Below are positions 47,685-57,491 of a stretch of DNA of 64,000 nucleotides, piece after piece. This stretch comes from Rhizobium nepotum 39/7 (GTDB lineage: Bacteria > Pseudomonadota > Alphaproteobacteria > Rhizobiales > Rhizobiaceae): positions 1-64,000 of the forward strand of contig NZ_JWJH01000014.1 of assembly GCF_000949865.1 (NCBI RefSeq), written 5' to 3'. Position 1 is the stretch's first letter; each line of letters starts with the position of its first letter. A program made the position numbers and the translations under genes. Under the pieces are notes generated by a model. It was not told the DNA's origin, did no database searches, and saw only the letters and a list, made by a program, of their open reading frames with translations.

Positions 47685-49505
47685 ATGTCCGCCGATTCCC
47701 GCATTCAGGCCATTACCGCCCGCATCGTCGAACGTTCCAAGCCCTACCGCGAGACCTATCTCGAACGGCTGCGGCTGCAGGTTTCGAAAGGCGTTCATCG
47801 CTCCACTCTTTCCTGCGGCAATCTCGCGCATGGATTTGCGGTCTGTTCCCCCGCCGACAAGGACCTCCTTGCCGGCGACCGGGTTGGCAATCTCGGCATC
47901 ATCACCGCCTATAACGACATGCTGTCGGCGCACCAGCCCTACGAGACCTTTCCGGCGATCATCCGCGAGGCTGCCGCGCAAGCGGGCGGCGTGGCGCAGG
48001 TGGCGGGTGCCGTGCCAGCCATGTGCGACGGCGTGACCCAGGGCCAGCCGGGCATGGAGCTTTCGCTGTTTTCCCGCGATGCCATCGCCATGGCCGCCGG
48101 CATCGGCCTATCGCACAACATGTTCGACGCGGCCGTCTATCTCGGCATCTGCGACAAGATCGTGCCCGGCCTCGTCATTGCAGCACTTTCCTTCGGCCAC
48201 CTGCCCTCCGTCTTCATTCCCGCCGGCCCGATGACGACAGGCCTGCCGAACGACGAAAAATCCCGCATCCGCCAGCTTTATGCCGAAGGCAAGGTCGGCC
48301 GCGCCGAACTGCTGGAGGCCGAGTCCAAATCCTATCATGGTCCCGGCACCTGCACCTTCTACGGTACGGCCAATTCCAACCAGATGCTGATGGAGATCAT
48401 GGGTTTCCATATGCCCGGCTCCTCCTTCATCAATCCCGGCACGCCGCTGCGCGAAGCACTGACGCGCGAAGCCGCCAAGCGGGCGCTCGCCATCACCGCA
48501 CAGGGCAATGAATTTACCCCAGCGGGCGAGATGATTGACGAAAGATCAATCGTCAACGGTGTCGTCGGCCTGCATGCCACGGGCGGCTCCACCAACCACA
48601 CCATGCATCTCATCGCCATGGCGCGCGCTGCCGGCATCATCCTCACCTGGCAGGATATTTCCGACCTTTCGGATATCGTGCCGCTGCTCGCCCGCGTCTA
48701 CCCCAACGGGCTTGCGGATGTGAACCACTTCCACGCCGCCGGCGGCATGGGCTTCCTCATCAAGCAGCTTTTGAAGCAGGGCTTCGTGCATGACGATGTG
48801 CGCACCGTCTTCGGACACGGTCTTGAAGCCTACACCGTGGATGCCAAGCTCGACGAAAAGGGTGCGGTCGTCCGTCAGCCCTCTCCCGAGCAGAGCCACG
48901 ACCCCAAGGTTCTCTCCAGCGTCGAAACGCCGTTCCAGCCAACCGGCGGCCTGAAAATGCTGACGGGCAATCTCGGCAAATCGGTCATCAAGATTTCCGC
49001 CGTCAAACCCGAACGCCACATCATCGAGGCGCCCGCGATCGTCTTTAACGACCAGCAGGAGCTTCAGGACGCGTTCAAGGACGGCAAGCTCAACCGCGAT
49101 TTCATCGCCGTCGTCCGCTTCCAGGGCCCGAAGGCCAACGGCATGCCGGAACTGCACCGCCTGACCCCGCCGCTCGGCGTGTTGCAGGACCGTGGGTTCA
49201 AAGTCGCGCTGGTGACGGACGGGCGCATGTCCGGCGCTTCCGGCAAGGTGCCGGCCGCAATCCATGTGACCCCGGAAGCTTCCGAATGCGGCCCGATCTC
49301 GCTCATCCGTGACGGCGATATCATTCGTCTCGACGCCGTTTCCGGCTCGCTGGAAGTGCTGGTTTCTGCTGCAGAACTGGCAAAACGCGAACCGGCGCGC
49401 GCCGATCTTTCCGGCAACGAATGGGGCATGGGCCGCGAACTTTTCGCCCCCTTCCGCCGCAATGTCGGCCCGGCCGACCAGGGCGCCAGCGTTCTGTTCC
49501 ATTGA
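47685..49505 (+). CDS. edd: Phosphogluconate dehydratase
   Basis: This 606-aa IlvD/Edd-family enzyme dehydrates 6-phosphogluconate to KDPG. The Fe-S cluster cysteines are seen in [28 protein letters not shown] and the third in [22 protein letters not shown]. The C-terminal [23 protein letters not shown] is diagnostic. The KDPG aldolase gene eda is not in this operon. A hairpin terminator follows. Confidence 0.97.
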   Translation: MSADSRIQAITARIVERSKPYRETYLERLRLQVSKGVHRSTLSCGNLAHGFAVCSPADKDLLAGDRVGNLGIITAYNDMLSAHQPYETFPAIIREAAAQAGGVAQVAGAVPAMCDGVTQGQPGMELSLFSRDAIAMAAGIGLSHNMFDAAVYLGICDKIVPGLVIAALSFGHLPSVFIPAGPMTTGLPNDEKSRIRQLYAEGKVGRAELLEAESKSYHGPGTCTFYGTANSNQMLMEIMGFHMPGSSFINPGTPLREALTREAAKRALAITAQGNEFTPAGEMIDERSIVNGVVGLHATGGSTNHTMHLIAMARAAGIILTWQDISDLSDIVPLLARVYPNGLADVNHFHAAGGMGFLIKQLLKQGFVHDDVRTVFGHGLEAYTVDAKLDEKGAVVRQPSPEQSHDPKVLSSVETPFQPTGGLKMLTGNLGKSVIKISAVKPERHIIEAPAIVFNDQQELQDAFKDGKLNRDFIAVVRFQGPKANGMPELHRLTPPLGVLQDRGFKVALVTDGRMSGASGKVPAAIHVTPEASECGPISLIRDGDIIRLDAVSGSLEVLVSAAELAKREPARADLSGNEWGMGRELFAPFRRNVGPADQGASVLFH

Positions 49506-49509
49506 TCGC

Positions 49510-49545
49510 CCGGAGGCGAAAGCCCGATCCGGCCTTCGCCTCCGG
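49510..49545 (+). terminator. Terminator of the zwf-pgl-edd operon
   Basis: CCGGAGGCGAA/TTCGCCTCCGG forms an 11-bp stem with a 14-base loop immediately after the edd stop, followed by TCCTTTGTTCT. Confidence 0.7.
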
Positions 49546-49698
49546 TCCTTTGTTCTGCCCGGCAAAAGCCGGCGCTGAAACCGCTTTATTTCCCGTCTCT
49601 TAAACGTCAAACTTGTCATGCGGCTGTGACGATCGCCCTATAGGGCCTTCTCAGCCAGCCGCGAGACGATGGCGCAATTGCAGATGATGGGGCCGGAT

Positions 49699-51063
49699 AT
49701 GACGATTTTCTCAAGCAAACGCCGCGATGTGCTGAAACTCATGGCTGGCACCGCCGTGCTGCCACTGATGGTGGCGGCGCCGCCGGCTGAGGCACAGGAT
49801 GTGCCCCTGCGCGCGATCGTGATCACCGACCTGCATTCGGCCTATGAGCGCATCGGGCAGCTTCTCGCGGCAATAGAAACCCGCATCGCCGCCGACAGGG
49901 CGCCCCATATTATTCTTCTGAACGGTGACCTGTTCGAAACCGGTAATGCGGTGGCGACACGTTCGGGCGGCGAAATCGAGTGGACGTTCCTGGCGGCACT
50001 CGCAAAACTCGCTCCCACCGTCATCAATATCGGCAACCATGAGGCCGATATCGACAATGATCTCGCCAATTTCGTCAGCCGCGCCCAAGCGCTCGGCATT
50101 ACCGTGCTTTCCAACATCATCGACAAGCGGACCGGCGCTGCCTACGCACCGGCCAGCGCCGAGGTAAGTGTGGGCGGACGGCAGATCGTCGTTGCGGGCC
50201 TCGCCACCAACGCGATCAACACCTATCCGAAGGCGACGCGCGAAATGCTGGATGTTCCCCAGCCCGTGGAATGGGCGAAGGAAAATCTGCCCACAATCGT
50301 CAAGCGGGATGCGATCAACATCGTTCTCAGCCATGCAGGCGTCGTTGCCGACCGCGACATCCTGCCATTGCTGCCGGATGGCACCCTGCTGGTCGGTGGC
50401 CACGATCACCTGAACTTCGTCCATGCGCAGGGAGCCACATGCTATGTCCACACCGGCTCATGGTGCACCTCCATGGCCATCGCGACGATCGCTGCCTCCG
50501 GCAAGGCTCCGACCATCGAGACCGTCGCCATCGATAGCAGCGTTCCCGCCTCTCCGGCGCTCAAAGGACTGATCGAACAGACGCTCGAAAAACATCTCAC
50601 GGTGGAAGAACGGGCGATCGTCGGCAAAACCGAAAAGGCGATGACCGTGGATGAGGCCGGACGCCATGTGGCGCAGTTCATCGCCGCAAAAACCGGTGCG
50701 GATGTCGGCTTCATCGGCCACACCTCCTTCGGCGCAGGTCTGCCGCAGGGTGATATCAGCCGCTACGATTTCAACGCTTCCCTGCGTTTCGACGGCAAGC
50801 TGATGGTGACGGAAGTGGATGCCGAGGTGCTTGCGCAAATCCTCAAGCGTTGCAATCAGGATGGTGACATTCCGCTTGCCGACCGCACCGGCGACTATCT
50901 TTACGCCATGCCGGAAAAACCGGAAACGAGAGAGCGCTACAAACTTGTCTGCAACGACTGGTCCGCCACCAACCAGAAATCCTATTTCGGCCGCAGCAAT
51001 CTTACCTTCGCCGAAGTGCCGGATGTGAAGCTGAAGCAGACGGTTCTGGGCGGGCTTTCTTGA
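49699..51063 (+). CDS. Tat-exported metallophosphoesterase / 5'-nucleotidase-like protein
   Basis: From ATG 49699 (454 aa, GGGG upstream) the protein has a twin-arginine-like signal, SSKRRDVLKLMAGTAVLPL. The five calcineurin-type metal motifs follow: VITDLHSAY (D-x-H), LLNGDLFE (GD), NIGNHEAD (GNHE), VLSHAG and VGGHDHLNF (GHDH). A C-terminal 5'-nucleotidase domain (about residues 310-450) follows with FIGHTSFGAGLPQGDISRYD. It is likely a periplasmic nucleotidase or phosphodiesterase. It stands alone. Confidence 0.9.
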   Translation: MTIFSSKRRDVLKLMAGTAVLPLMVAAPPAEAQDVPLRAIVITDLHSAYERIGQLLAAIETRIAADRAPHIILLNGDLFETGNAVATRSGGEIEWTFLAALAKLAPTVINIGNHEADIDNDLANFVSRAQALGITVLSNIIDKRTGAAYAPASAEVSVGGRQIVVAGLATNAINTYPKATREMLDVPQPVEWAKENLPTIVKRDAINIVLSHAGVVADRDILPLLPDGTLLVGGHDHLNFVHAQGATCYVHTGSWCTSMAIATIAASGKAPTIETVAIDSSVPASPALKGLIEQTLEKHLTVEERAIVGKTEKAMTVDEAGRHVAQFIAAKTGADVGFIGHTSFGAGLPQGDISRYDFNASLRFDGKLMVTEVDAEVLAQILKRCNQDGDIPLADRTGDYLYAMPEKPETRERYKLVCNDWSATNQKSYFGRSNLTFAEVPDVKLKQTVLGGLS

Positions 51064-51124
51064 ACCCGCAACCTAGCGGAGTAAGGCGCAAACGCAGAGG
51101 CAATCATTGCGGGACTGTCTGCCG

Positions 51125-51423
51125 CTAGTCTTTTGAGAAAAGAATGGATTCGTAATCCTGTGCACCGTTCAAGATGTGCAAAATTTCCACGCGCGTCTCG
51201 GCAATGCGATAAAAACGAGATAGTTTTCGTAAGGGCGGCGGCGAATGCCGGTTTTCTCGTAACGGGGCACAAGTGGGAACGCCCGAGGCATTTCCGCAAG
51301 CCTTAAACGTCGGTCAAGCAATTCGCCGACGAATGTTTCGGCCCGCCGGGGATTACCGGATGCAATAAAATCGCCGATACGTTCGAGGTCTGTCTTGGCC
51401 TCGTCGGTCAAAACGACAATCAC
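51125..51423 (-). pseudogene. parE: ParE/RelE-type toxin, frameshifted
   Basis: The first 67 codons read as a normal RelE/ParE toxin (MIVVLTDEAKTDLERIGDFI ... RRPYENYLVF), but the frame then turns to IALPRRAWKFCTS and stops at 84 aa. One extra T in the run of five T would restore FYRIAETRVEILHILNGAQD and an end YESILFSKD to a stop at 51125, the usual ParE C-terminus. So the toxin appears inactivated by a one-base deletion in a homopolymer, unless it is a sequencing error or a programmed slip. The start overlaps the parD stop by four bases. Confidence 0.85.
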
Positions 51424-51683
51424 AAGCCGCGTTCTTCCGCCATCTTCCGGTATTTGGCACCCAGTTCCGATGCGACATCTTCGACCGGTGTGACGCGGCC
51501 CGCATCTGCATCGGCAATGCCCCGTGCAATGGCTGCATCGAGAGCCGCCAGTTTCTTTTCACGCTCTTCCACCAACCGAACGCCCTCCCGCAGCACTTCG
51601 CTCCGTGAGTTATACCGCCCCGACTTCACAAGATCGGAGACATAGGTTTCAAGGTGATGACCGAGATTAGCGCTGCTTGCCAT
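51420..51683 (-). CDS. parD: ParD-type antitoxin
   Basis: From ATG 51683 (87 aa) the protein is a CC2985/ParD-family ribbon-helix-helix antitoxin: SANLGHHLETYVSDLVKSGRYNSRSEVLREGVRLVEERE, followed by a toxin-wrapping helix that ends AEERGL. It binds DNA and neutralises ParE. It is intact, in contrast with its frameshifted partner, which overlaps it by ATGA. Confidence 0.92.
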   Translation of the reverse strand: MASSANLGHHLETYVSDLVKSGRYNSRSEVLREGVRLVEEREKKLAALDAAIARGIADADAGRVTPVEDVASELGAKYRKMAEERGL

Positions 51684-51804
51684 GCCGATATCCTCTTCGC
51701 TCCCCTTATACCATCTGGTGATAATAGTTAGCAATGATGGGACACGACGACGTGAGCAACGGACACCACCGATCGAGCCGTTTTGCCAATAGCTGGAGAG
51801 TTAC

Positions 51805-52161
51805 TCAGAACGACCGAACATCGAGCTTCCGGTCCTTGTGGGCAGGGTGCGTGCTGAACACGAAAATGCGGTCCAGTTCCTTTTGCGTCAGCATGCGCAG
51901 GAAGCGGACATGGATGGTGTTGTTGACATTGACGCGCAACAGCACACAGCCGATCTTGGTGACGCGGGCGTCGGGGATATCCAGATAAAACTGGTCGGGC
52001 AGGTTGTATTTCGTCAGTAGCGCCAGCACCGCTTCGGTCTGCGAGATGCGGGTGACGTCGCAACGGCGGGCGGCCATGTGCATGACGGCCTTCTCGGTAT
52101 ATTCGATGCGCGCCGCATTCATGGTATCTTCCATGCGAAACCGGCCTTCGCGGTCGTACAT
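51805..52161 (-). CDS. PilZ-like small protein
   Basis: From ATG 52161 (118 aa, GGGAAG upstream) the protein has an ARR-C-D-V-T-R-ISQTEAVLALLTKY segment followed by alternating strands (LPDQFYLDIPDARVTKIGCV, LLRVNVNNTIHVRFLRML). The order resembles PilZ domains, but the canonical R-x-x-x-R and D-x-S-x-x-G motifs are incomplete, so c-di-GMP binding is doubtful. A start at 52251 would add 30 residues. It stands alone between parD and the agl terminator. Confidence 0.65.
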   Translation of the reverse strand: MYDREGRFRMEDTMNAARIEYTEKAVMHMAARRCDVTRISQTEAVLALLTKYNLPDQFYLDIPDARVTKIGCVLLRVNVNNTIHVRFLRMLTQKELDRIFVFSTHPAHKDRKLDVRSF

Positions 52162-52349
52162 GAAGGATTCTTCCCTTGTCAGGTAACTGTTCTTGATAAC
52201 ACCCGCACCGCTCTGCACGCCCGGACTCCCATGCTCTAACAACGCATCCAAGATTAGGTCATAGTCTTTAACAATTTATATCAGCGTCACCTTAAACAGA
52301 CCGGAAGCGGCACATTGCCAGCGTTTTTCCACAGCGGCAAAAGATCATG

Positions 52350-52382
52350 AAAAGGCCCCGGAACGTCTTCCGTTCCGGGGCC
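52350..52382 (-). terminator. Rho-independent terminator of the agl operon
   Basis: A perfect 12-bp stem GGCCCCGGAACG/CGTTCCGGGGCC with loop TCTTC is followed on the minus strand by TTTTC, 24 bases beyond the aglK stop. Confidence 0.9.
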
Positions 52383-52405
52383 GGCTTTTCTGGCGCGCTG
52401 GACGA

Positions 52406-53494
52406 TTACAGGCGGTAGGTCTTGCCTTCGTCGTTGAAGAGATGAAGCTTTTTCTGCGGTGCCGCAAAGCGCAGGATTTCGCCCTTGCCGACGGAAACGA
52501 TGCCCGGCACCTTGACGATGATCGGCTCCTGCCCCTTGGGCGCCTCGAGATAAAGCAGGGTCACTTCACCGAGAGCCTCGACGATCGAGACTTTGCCCTC
52601 GAAGAGATAATCATCACCGGTGACGATGCTTAGATCTTCCGGCCTGACACCGAAGCTCGCAGCCTTGCCCTGTTCCGAGGCGGGCGTTGGAACATTGACG
52701 GCGAGCGTCTTGCCGCCGGCAAGTTCGATCGAGGTCCACTCTCCGCTCCCGACGATTTTTGCCGCGAGGATGTTCATCGCGGGCGAGCCGATGAACCGCG
52801 CCACGAAGAGGTTGGCGGGGTTTTCGTAAAGCTCGAGCGGCGGGCCGACCTGTTCCACGCGGCCCGCATTCAAAACGACGATACGGTCCGCGAGCGTCAT
52901 CGCCTCCACCTGATCGTGGGTGACGTAGATCATCGTCGTATCGGCCATCTGTTCGTTGAGCTTGGCGATCTCGATGCGGGTGGCGACACGCAGCGCCGCA
53001 TCAAGGTTCGACAAAGGCTCATCGAACAGGAAGACCTTGGGATTGCGGCAAATCGCCCGGCCGATGGCGACGCGTTGCCGCTGGCCGCCGGACAGGGCTT
53101 TGGGCAGGCGCTCCAGATATTGCGTCAGTTGCAGGATTTCGGCGGCGGCGCGAACGCGGCGGTCGATCTCCTGGCGGCTTTCCCTGGCTATCTTCATGCC
53201 GAAGGCCATGTTGTCGTAAACCGTCATATGCGGATAAAGCGCATAGGACTGGAACACCATGGCGATGCCGCGGCGCGAAGGCGGGATTTCATTGACCAGT
53301 TGCCCATCGATATACATCTCGCCGCCAGTGATTTCCTCCAGACCGGCGATCATCCGCAGAAGCGTCGATTTTCCGCAGCCCGAGGGGCCGACGAAAACGA
53401 TGAATTCGCCCTGTTCTATCTCCAGATCAATGCCGTGCAGAACCTTTACCTGCCCGTATGATTTGCGGATATCCTTGAGAACGAGACTTGTCAT
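52406..53494 (-). CDS. aglK: Alpha-glucoside ABC transporter ATPase AglK
   Basis: This 362-aa ATPase of the MalK/UgpC type has Walker A GPSGCGKSTLLRM, signature LSGGQRQRVAIGRA, Walker B VFLFDEPLSNLDAALR and H-loop IYVTHDQVEAM, plus a C-terminal TOBE/MOI regulatory domain. It is the last gene of aglEFGAK and powers alpha-glucoside import. Symbol is by comparison with the Sinorhizobium agl operon order. Confidence 0.95.
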   Translation of the reverse strand: MTSLVLKDIRKSYGQVKVLHGIDLEIEQGEFIVFVGPSGCGKSTLLRMIAGLEEITGGEMYIDGQLVNEIPPSRRGIAMVFQSYALYPHMTVYDNMAFGMKIARESRQEIDRRVRAAAEILQLTQYLERLPKALSGGQRQRVAIGRAICRNPKVFLFDEPLSNLDAALRVATRIEIAKLNEQMADTTMIYVTHDQVEAMTLADRIVVLNAGRVEQVGPPLELYENPANLFVARFIGSPAMNILAAKIVGSGEWTSIELAGGKTLAVNVPTPASEQGKAASFGVRPEDLSIVTGDDYLFEGKVSIVEALGEVTLLYLEAPKGQEPIIVKVPGIVSVGKGEILRFAAPQKKLHLFNDEGKTYRL

Positions 53495-53515
53495 GTGGCG
53501 TTCCTCCCAATTTTT

Positions 53516-55201
53516 TCAGGCGTAACGGGCGAAGAAAGCGCCCCATGCCGGAAGTTCTACGGTTTTACCCTCAAGGTCGCTTGCGAAGCCATGGCCATCG
53601 AGAACCTCCCAGTTCCCATCCGGCAATGTCGCCTTTGCGGGCGTCTCGGACAGATTGAAAAGGCAAAGAACGGTTTCGTTGCCGAGCGTGCGGGTGTAGC
53701 TCAGCACGTCACCCTCCACCGGCTGGAATTCGATGCCGCCCTTGGCGAAAGCCGGGTGCTTTTTGCGGAAGGAGAGGAACCGGCGGTAATGCTCCAGCAC
53801 CGAAGCCTCATTGCCCTGTTGGGCGCTGACGGCGCGCTGCTTGTGTTCAGTAGGAATAGGTAGCCAGGTCTTGTCGGCGGTCGAGAAACCGGCCTGAGCG
53901 TGGCCCGCATCCCACACCATCGGCGTGCGGCAACCATCACGACCCTTGAATTCCGGCCAGAACTGGATGCCGTAGGGGTCCTGCAAATCCTCGAAAGCGA
54001 TATCGGCTTCGGTCAGGCCCAGTTCTTCGCCCTCATAGATGCAGACGGAACCGCGCTGCGTCATCAACAACGCCGAAAGCACCTTGGCGAAAGCATCCTT
54101 GTCTTCGACATGGTCACCCCAGCGGCTGACATGGCGCACGACATCATGGTTGGAGAAGGCCCAGCAGGCCCAGCCTTCCGGCGCGGCTTTGGCAAAATCC
54201 GCCTGCACATCGGCAACGCGCTGAGGGGTGAGAGCGTCCGGCGCCAGGAATTCGAAGGCGTAGCACATCTGCATCTTGTCATCGCCGGAGGTATATTCAC
54301 CGACGATTTCAAGACCGCGCTGGCTGTCACCCACTTCACCGACGGCGGCGATGTCAGGGAACTCGTCCAGCACGGCGCGGAAGCGCTTCAGAAACGCGAT
54401 GTTTTCCGGGCGGTTCTTGTCGTAGAGATGCTCCTGGAAGTTATACGGGTTGACCGCAGGCGCCGTGGAGGCATTGCGGCGCTCCGGCGCCAGCGCCGGG
54501 TTGTCCCGCAGTTGCAGGTCGTGGAAATAGAAGTTGATCGTGTCGAGGCGGAAGCCATCGACGCCGCGCTTCAACCAGAAGCGGGTGACATTCAACAGCT
54601 CCTCCTGCACTTCCGGATTATGCAGATTGAGATCCGGCTGCGAGGTGAGGAAATTGTGCATGTAATATTGCATGCGGGTCGGATCCCACTGCCAGCCGGA
54701 GCCGCCGAAGATCGACAGCCAGTTGTTGGGCGGCGTGCCATCAGGCTTGCTGTCCGACCAGACATACCAATCCGATTTGGGATTTTTGCGGCTGGCACGG
54801 CTTTCCACGAACCACGGGTGCTGGTCCGAAGTGTGCGACAGGACGAGATCGATCATCACGCGGACGCCGAGGCGATGGGCCTCTGCAATCAGCCCGTCGA
54901 AATCGGCAAGCGTGCCGAACATCGGATCGACATCGACATAGTTCGAGACGTCGTAACCGAAATCCTTCATCGGCGAGGTGAAGAAAGGCGAAATCCAGAT
55001 CGCATCCGCGCCGAGACCGGCAATATGCGCCAGCCGGTCGGTGATGCCCTTGAGGTCGCCGATACCATCGCCGTTGGAGTCCTGATAGGAGCGCGGGTAG
55101 ATCTGATAGATCACGGCGCCGCGCCACCAATCCTTGTTGGGCGTCAAAGCGGAAGTCACCGGAGCGGTCATTGTCTCATCCTGTCTGGTATGGGCGTTCA
55201 T
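53516..55201 (-). CDS. aglA: Alpha-glucosidase AglA (GH13)
   Basis: From ATG 55201 (561 aa, AGG upstream) this is a cytoplasmic GH13 alpha-glucosidase. It has WWRGAVIYQIYPRSYQDSNG, the nucleophile Asp in GVDGFRLDTINFY, the acid Glu in AAVGEVGD and the transition-state Asp in FSNHDVVR. It would cleave imported sucrose, maltose or trehalulose-like sugars to glucose. Its gene lies inside the ABC operon between aglG and aglK, as in Sinorhizobium. Confidence 0.94.
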   Translation of the reverse strand: MNAHTRQDETMTAPVTSALTPNKDWWRGAVIYQIYPRSYQDSNGDGIGDLKGITDRLAHIAGLGADAIWISPFFTSPMKDFGYDVSNYVDVDPMFGTLADFDGLIAEAHRLGVRVMIDLVLSHTSDQHPWFVESRASRKNPKSDWYVWSDSKPDGTPPNNWLSIFGGSGWQWDPTRMQYYMHNFLTSQPDLNLHNPEVQEELLNVTRFWLKRGVDGFRLDTINFYFHDLQLRDNPALAPERRNASTAPAVNPYNFQEHLYDKNRPENIAFLKRFRAVLDEFPDIAAVGEVGDSQRGLEIVGEYTSGDDKMQMCYAFEFLAPDALTPQRVADVQADFAKAAPEGWACWAFSNHDVVRHVSRWGDHVEDKDAFAKVLSALLMTQRGSVCIYEGEELGLTEADIAFEDLQDPYGIQFWPEFKGRDGCRTPMVWDAGHAQAGFSTADKTWLPIPTEHKQRAVSAQQGNEASVLEHYRRFLSFRKKHPAFAKGGIEFQPVEGDVLSYTRTLGNETVLCLFNLSETPAKATLPDGNWEVLDGHGFASDLEGKTVELPAWGAFFARYA

Positions 55202-55208
55202 GGAATAA

Positions 55209-56369
55209 TCAGCCTCCCTTGACGGAGCCTGAGAGCAGGCCGCGCACGAGATAACGTTGAAGGGCGAAGAAGACGCCAAGCGGCACGACAATGGTGACGA
55301 AGGCCGAGGCGGTGAGAATTTCCCAGTTGCCGCCGCGCGAACCGAGCAGCGCGTTCAAGGCGCCGGTCAGCACCAGCTCGTCCTTCTGCGTGCCGAGGAA
55401 GACCATAGCGACGAGCAGGTCGTTCCAGGTCCACAGGAATTGGAAGATGGCAAAGGAGGCGAGCGCCGGGAATGACAGCGGCAGGATGATCTTGACGAAG
55501 ATTTCGAAATCGCTCGCGCCATCCACACGGGCGCTTTCGATGATCTCTTTCGGCAGGCCGGAAATGTAATTGCGCAGCAGGTAGATGGCGAGCGGCAGAC
55601 CGAAGGCGGTGTGCGCCAGCCAGATGCCGGCATAGGTCTTGGACGGCACGCCGAAGATATTGCCGATTTCGTTGTAGAGTTTCAGAAGCGGGATCAGCGA
55701 CATCTGCAACGGCACGACGATCAGGCCCACCACCATTGCAATCAGAAGATTGCGGCCGGAAAAGTTCATCCATGACAGGGCGTAAGCGGCAAAGGCGGCG
55801 ATGAGGATGGGGATGACCGTTGCGGGCACGGCCACCGTCAAGGAGTTGACGAAGGACTGGCCGATACCTTCCGAGGTCAGGACCGTGCGATAATTATCGA
55901 GCGTGAAGACCGGCGGCGTCGCAACGGATAGATAGACCCGCTTGCCGCGCGCACCTTCGAAGCTGGAGGCCTTGCTGTATTCATAGGTGCCGTCGGCATT
56001 GACGAGAAGCGTCTCGCCGTCGCCGATATCGGCCGCCTCTCCCGCCTTGAAGGCTGTCGGCTCCTGCACGCGGACGCCGAAGGCAGCAACCTTGCCGCCC
56101 TGCCCGCTTTCGAAGACGTTGCCTGATATGACATAGCGGTTTCCGTCCTGCTTCTGCACGGCAGCATCGGCGAGGCGAACCGCCGCCGTCTGTTCGGAGC
56201 TGGAGAAAGCCGTCCACCAGCCCGACACCGTAATCTGGTCCTTGTCACGCAGCGAGCTGACGAGAATGCCGAGCGTGGGCAGGAGCCATAGAAGCACGAC
56301 GACCAGCACGCTGGCGTGGACGATGAGGCGCGGCAGGCCGACGCGGCGCAGACGTTTTACGATATCCAT
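55209..56369 (-). CDS. aglG: Alpha-glucoside ABC transporter permease AglG
   Basis: From ATG 56369 (386 aa) the protein has a first membrane helix (about 15-40), then an unusually long extracytoplasmic insert of about 115 residues (SGWWTAFSSSEQTAAVRLAD through KRVYLSVATPPVFTLDN), then the normal MalG-type five helices with EAA loop EIIESARVDGASDFEIFVKIILPLSFPA. It starts one base after the aglF stop. The insert is predicted to face the periplasm and could contact AglE. Confidence 0.93.
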   Translation of the reverse strand: MDIVKRLRRVGLPRLIVHASVLVVVLLWLLPTLGILVSSLRDKDQITVSGWWTAFSSSEQTAAVRLADAAVQKQDGNRYVISGNVFESGQGGKVAAFGVRVQEPTAFKAGEAADIGDGETLLVNADGTYEYSKASSFEGARGKRVYLSVATPPVFTLDNYRTVLTSEGIGQSFVNSLTVAVPATVIPILIAAFAAYALSWMNFSGRNLLIAMVVGLIVVPLQMSLIPLLKLYNEIGNIFGVPSKTYAGIWLAHTAFGLPLAIYLLRNYISGLPKEIIESARVDGASDFEIFVKIILPLSFPALASFAIFQFLWTWNDLLVAMVFLGTQKDELVLTGALNALLGSRGGNWEILTASAFVTIVVPLGVFFALQRYLVRGLLSGSVKGG

Positions 56370-56370
56370 C

Positions 56371-57384
56371 TCAGCGGCCCTCCATCTCGCGGTTGGCCTG
56401 GCGGATATTCCAGACCATGATCGGCGTAACGGCGGCCATGATGATAAGCGCGATAACAGCACTTCGGCCGCTATCGCCGCCACCGCGGAACATCCAGTCG
56501 AACATGAGGTTGGCGAGAACCATGGTGTTCCACTGGCCGTTGGTCATGGTCAGCACGATATCGAAAACCTTGAGAACGAGAATGGTGATCGTGGTCCAGA
56601 CGACGGCGATCGTGCCCCAGATTTGCGGAACCATGATTTTCCAGAAAATCTGCCAGCCATTGGCGCCGTCGATGACCGCAGCCTCGATGGTTTCCTCCGG
56701 AATGCCGCGCAGCGCCGCAGACAGGATGACCATGGCGAAACCGGTCTGAATCCAGATCAGGATAACCATTAGGAAGAAGTTGTTCCAGAACGGCATGGAA
56801 ATCCACACCTCCGGATTGCCGCCGAAAAACTCGACGACGGCGTTTAGAAGACCGATCTGCACCTGCCCTTCGGCGCGGTATTCGTAGATGAATTTCCAGA
56901 TGACCGATGCGCCGACGAAGGAGATGGCCATCGGCATGAAGACGATGGATTTGGCGATGTTGCCCCACCAGATGCGGTCTGTCATGACGGCAATGACGAG
57001 GCCGAAGAAGGTGCAGGCGGCCGGCACCACGGCCAGCCAGAGAATATTGTTGAAGATCGATTGCCGGAAACCCGCATCGAAGAACGCCCAGCGGTAATTG
57101 GCAAGGCCGACGAATTCGGCGCCGGTCCGGTCGTAAAACGACAGGATCAGCGTCGCGATGACCGGATAGACCAAATAGACCAAAAGAAGGAGAAGGGCCG
57201 GGCCGACGAACAGCCAGGGCCGGACCGCCGCGCGGCGATTGAGGTTGCGGGATGCCTGCAACACGTCTCCCGAGCGGACGGGAAAGATCACCTGCAACAG
57301 TTTGTCGGATAGCCAATAATAGGCGGCGCAGGCAAAAACGCCGGCCACCATGACGCCTATGGCAGAAACGAGTTGTTGAGCCAT
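56371..57384 (-). CDS. aglF: Alpha-glucoside ABC transporter permease AglF
   Basis: This 337-aa MalF-type permease has an extra N-terminal helix (QLVSAIGVMVAGVFACAAYY), then the standard helices from RPWLFVGPALLLLLVYLVYP on, and the EAA loop TIEAAVIDGANGWQIFWKIMVPQIWG. It begins 108 bases after the aglE stop, across a hairpin that likely reduces permease expression relative to AglE. Confidence 0.94.
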   Translation of the reverse strand: MAQQLVSAIGVMVAGVFACAAYYWLSDKLLQVIFPVRSGDVLQASRNLNRRAAVRPWLFVGPALLLLLVYLVYPVIATLILSFYDRTGAEFVGLANYRWAFFDAGFRQSIFNNILWLAVVPAACTFFGLVIAVMTDRIWWGNIAKSIVFMPMAISFVGASVIWKFIYEYRAEGQVQIGLLNAVVEFFGGNPEVWISMPFWNNFFLMVILIWIQTGFAMVILSAALRGIPEETIEAAVIDGANGWQIFWKIMVPQIWGTIAVVWTTITILVLKVFDIVLTMTNGQWNTMVLANLMFDWMFRGGGDSGRSAVIALIIMAAVTPIMVWNIRQANREMEGR

Positions 57385-57452
57385 GTTCCCTCCCTTGATC
57401 CTCTCCGCGCCGCGCTGATTTTATGCGGTCGTCGGGTCGTTCCGTTGGCAAA

Positions 57453-57477
57453 GGCCCGACGGTATCACCGCCGGGCC
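57453..57477 (-). terminator. Intercistronic hairpin after aglE
   Basis: A 10-bp GC-rich stem (GGCCCGACGG / CCGCCGGGCC, one mismatch, loop TATCA) lies just past the aglE stop. The minus strand continues TTTGCC. Such hairpins typically allow partial termination or protect the upstream mRNA, giving more binding protein than permease. Confidence 0.6.
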
Positions 57478-57491
57478 AAGCTCTGTTGAGG

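Noticed and set aside
52320-52335. A DnaA-box-like TTTTTCCACAG
   Set aside because: It is a single imperfect match with no cluster, no AT-rich unwinding region and no origin-linked genes.
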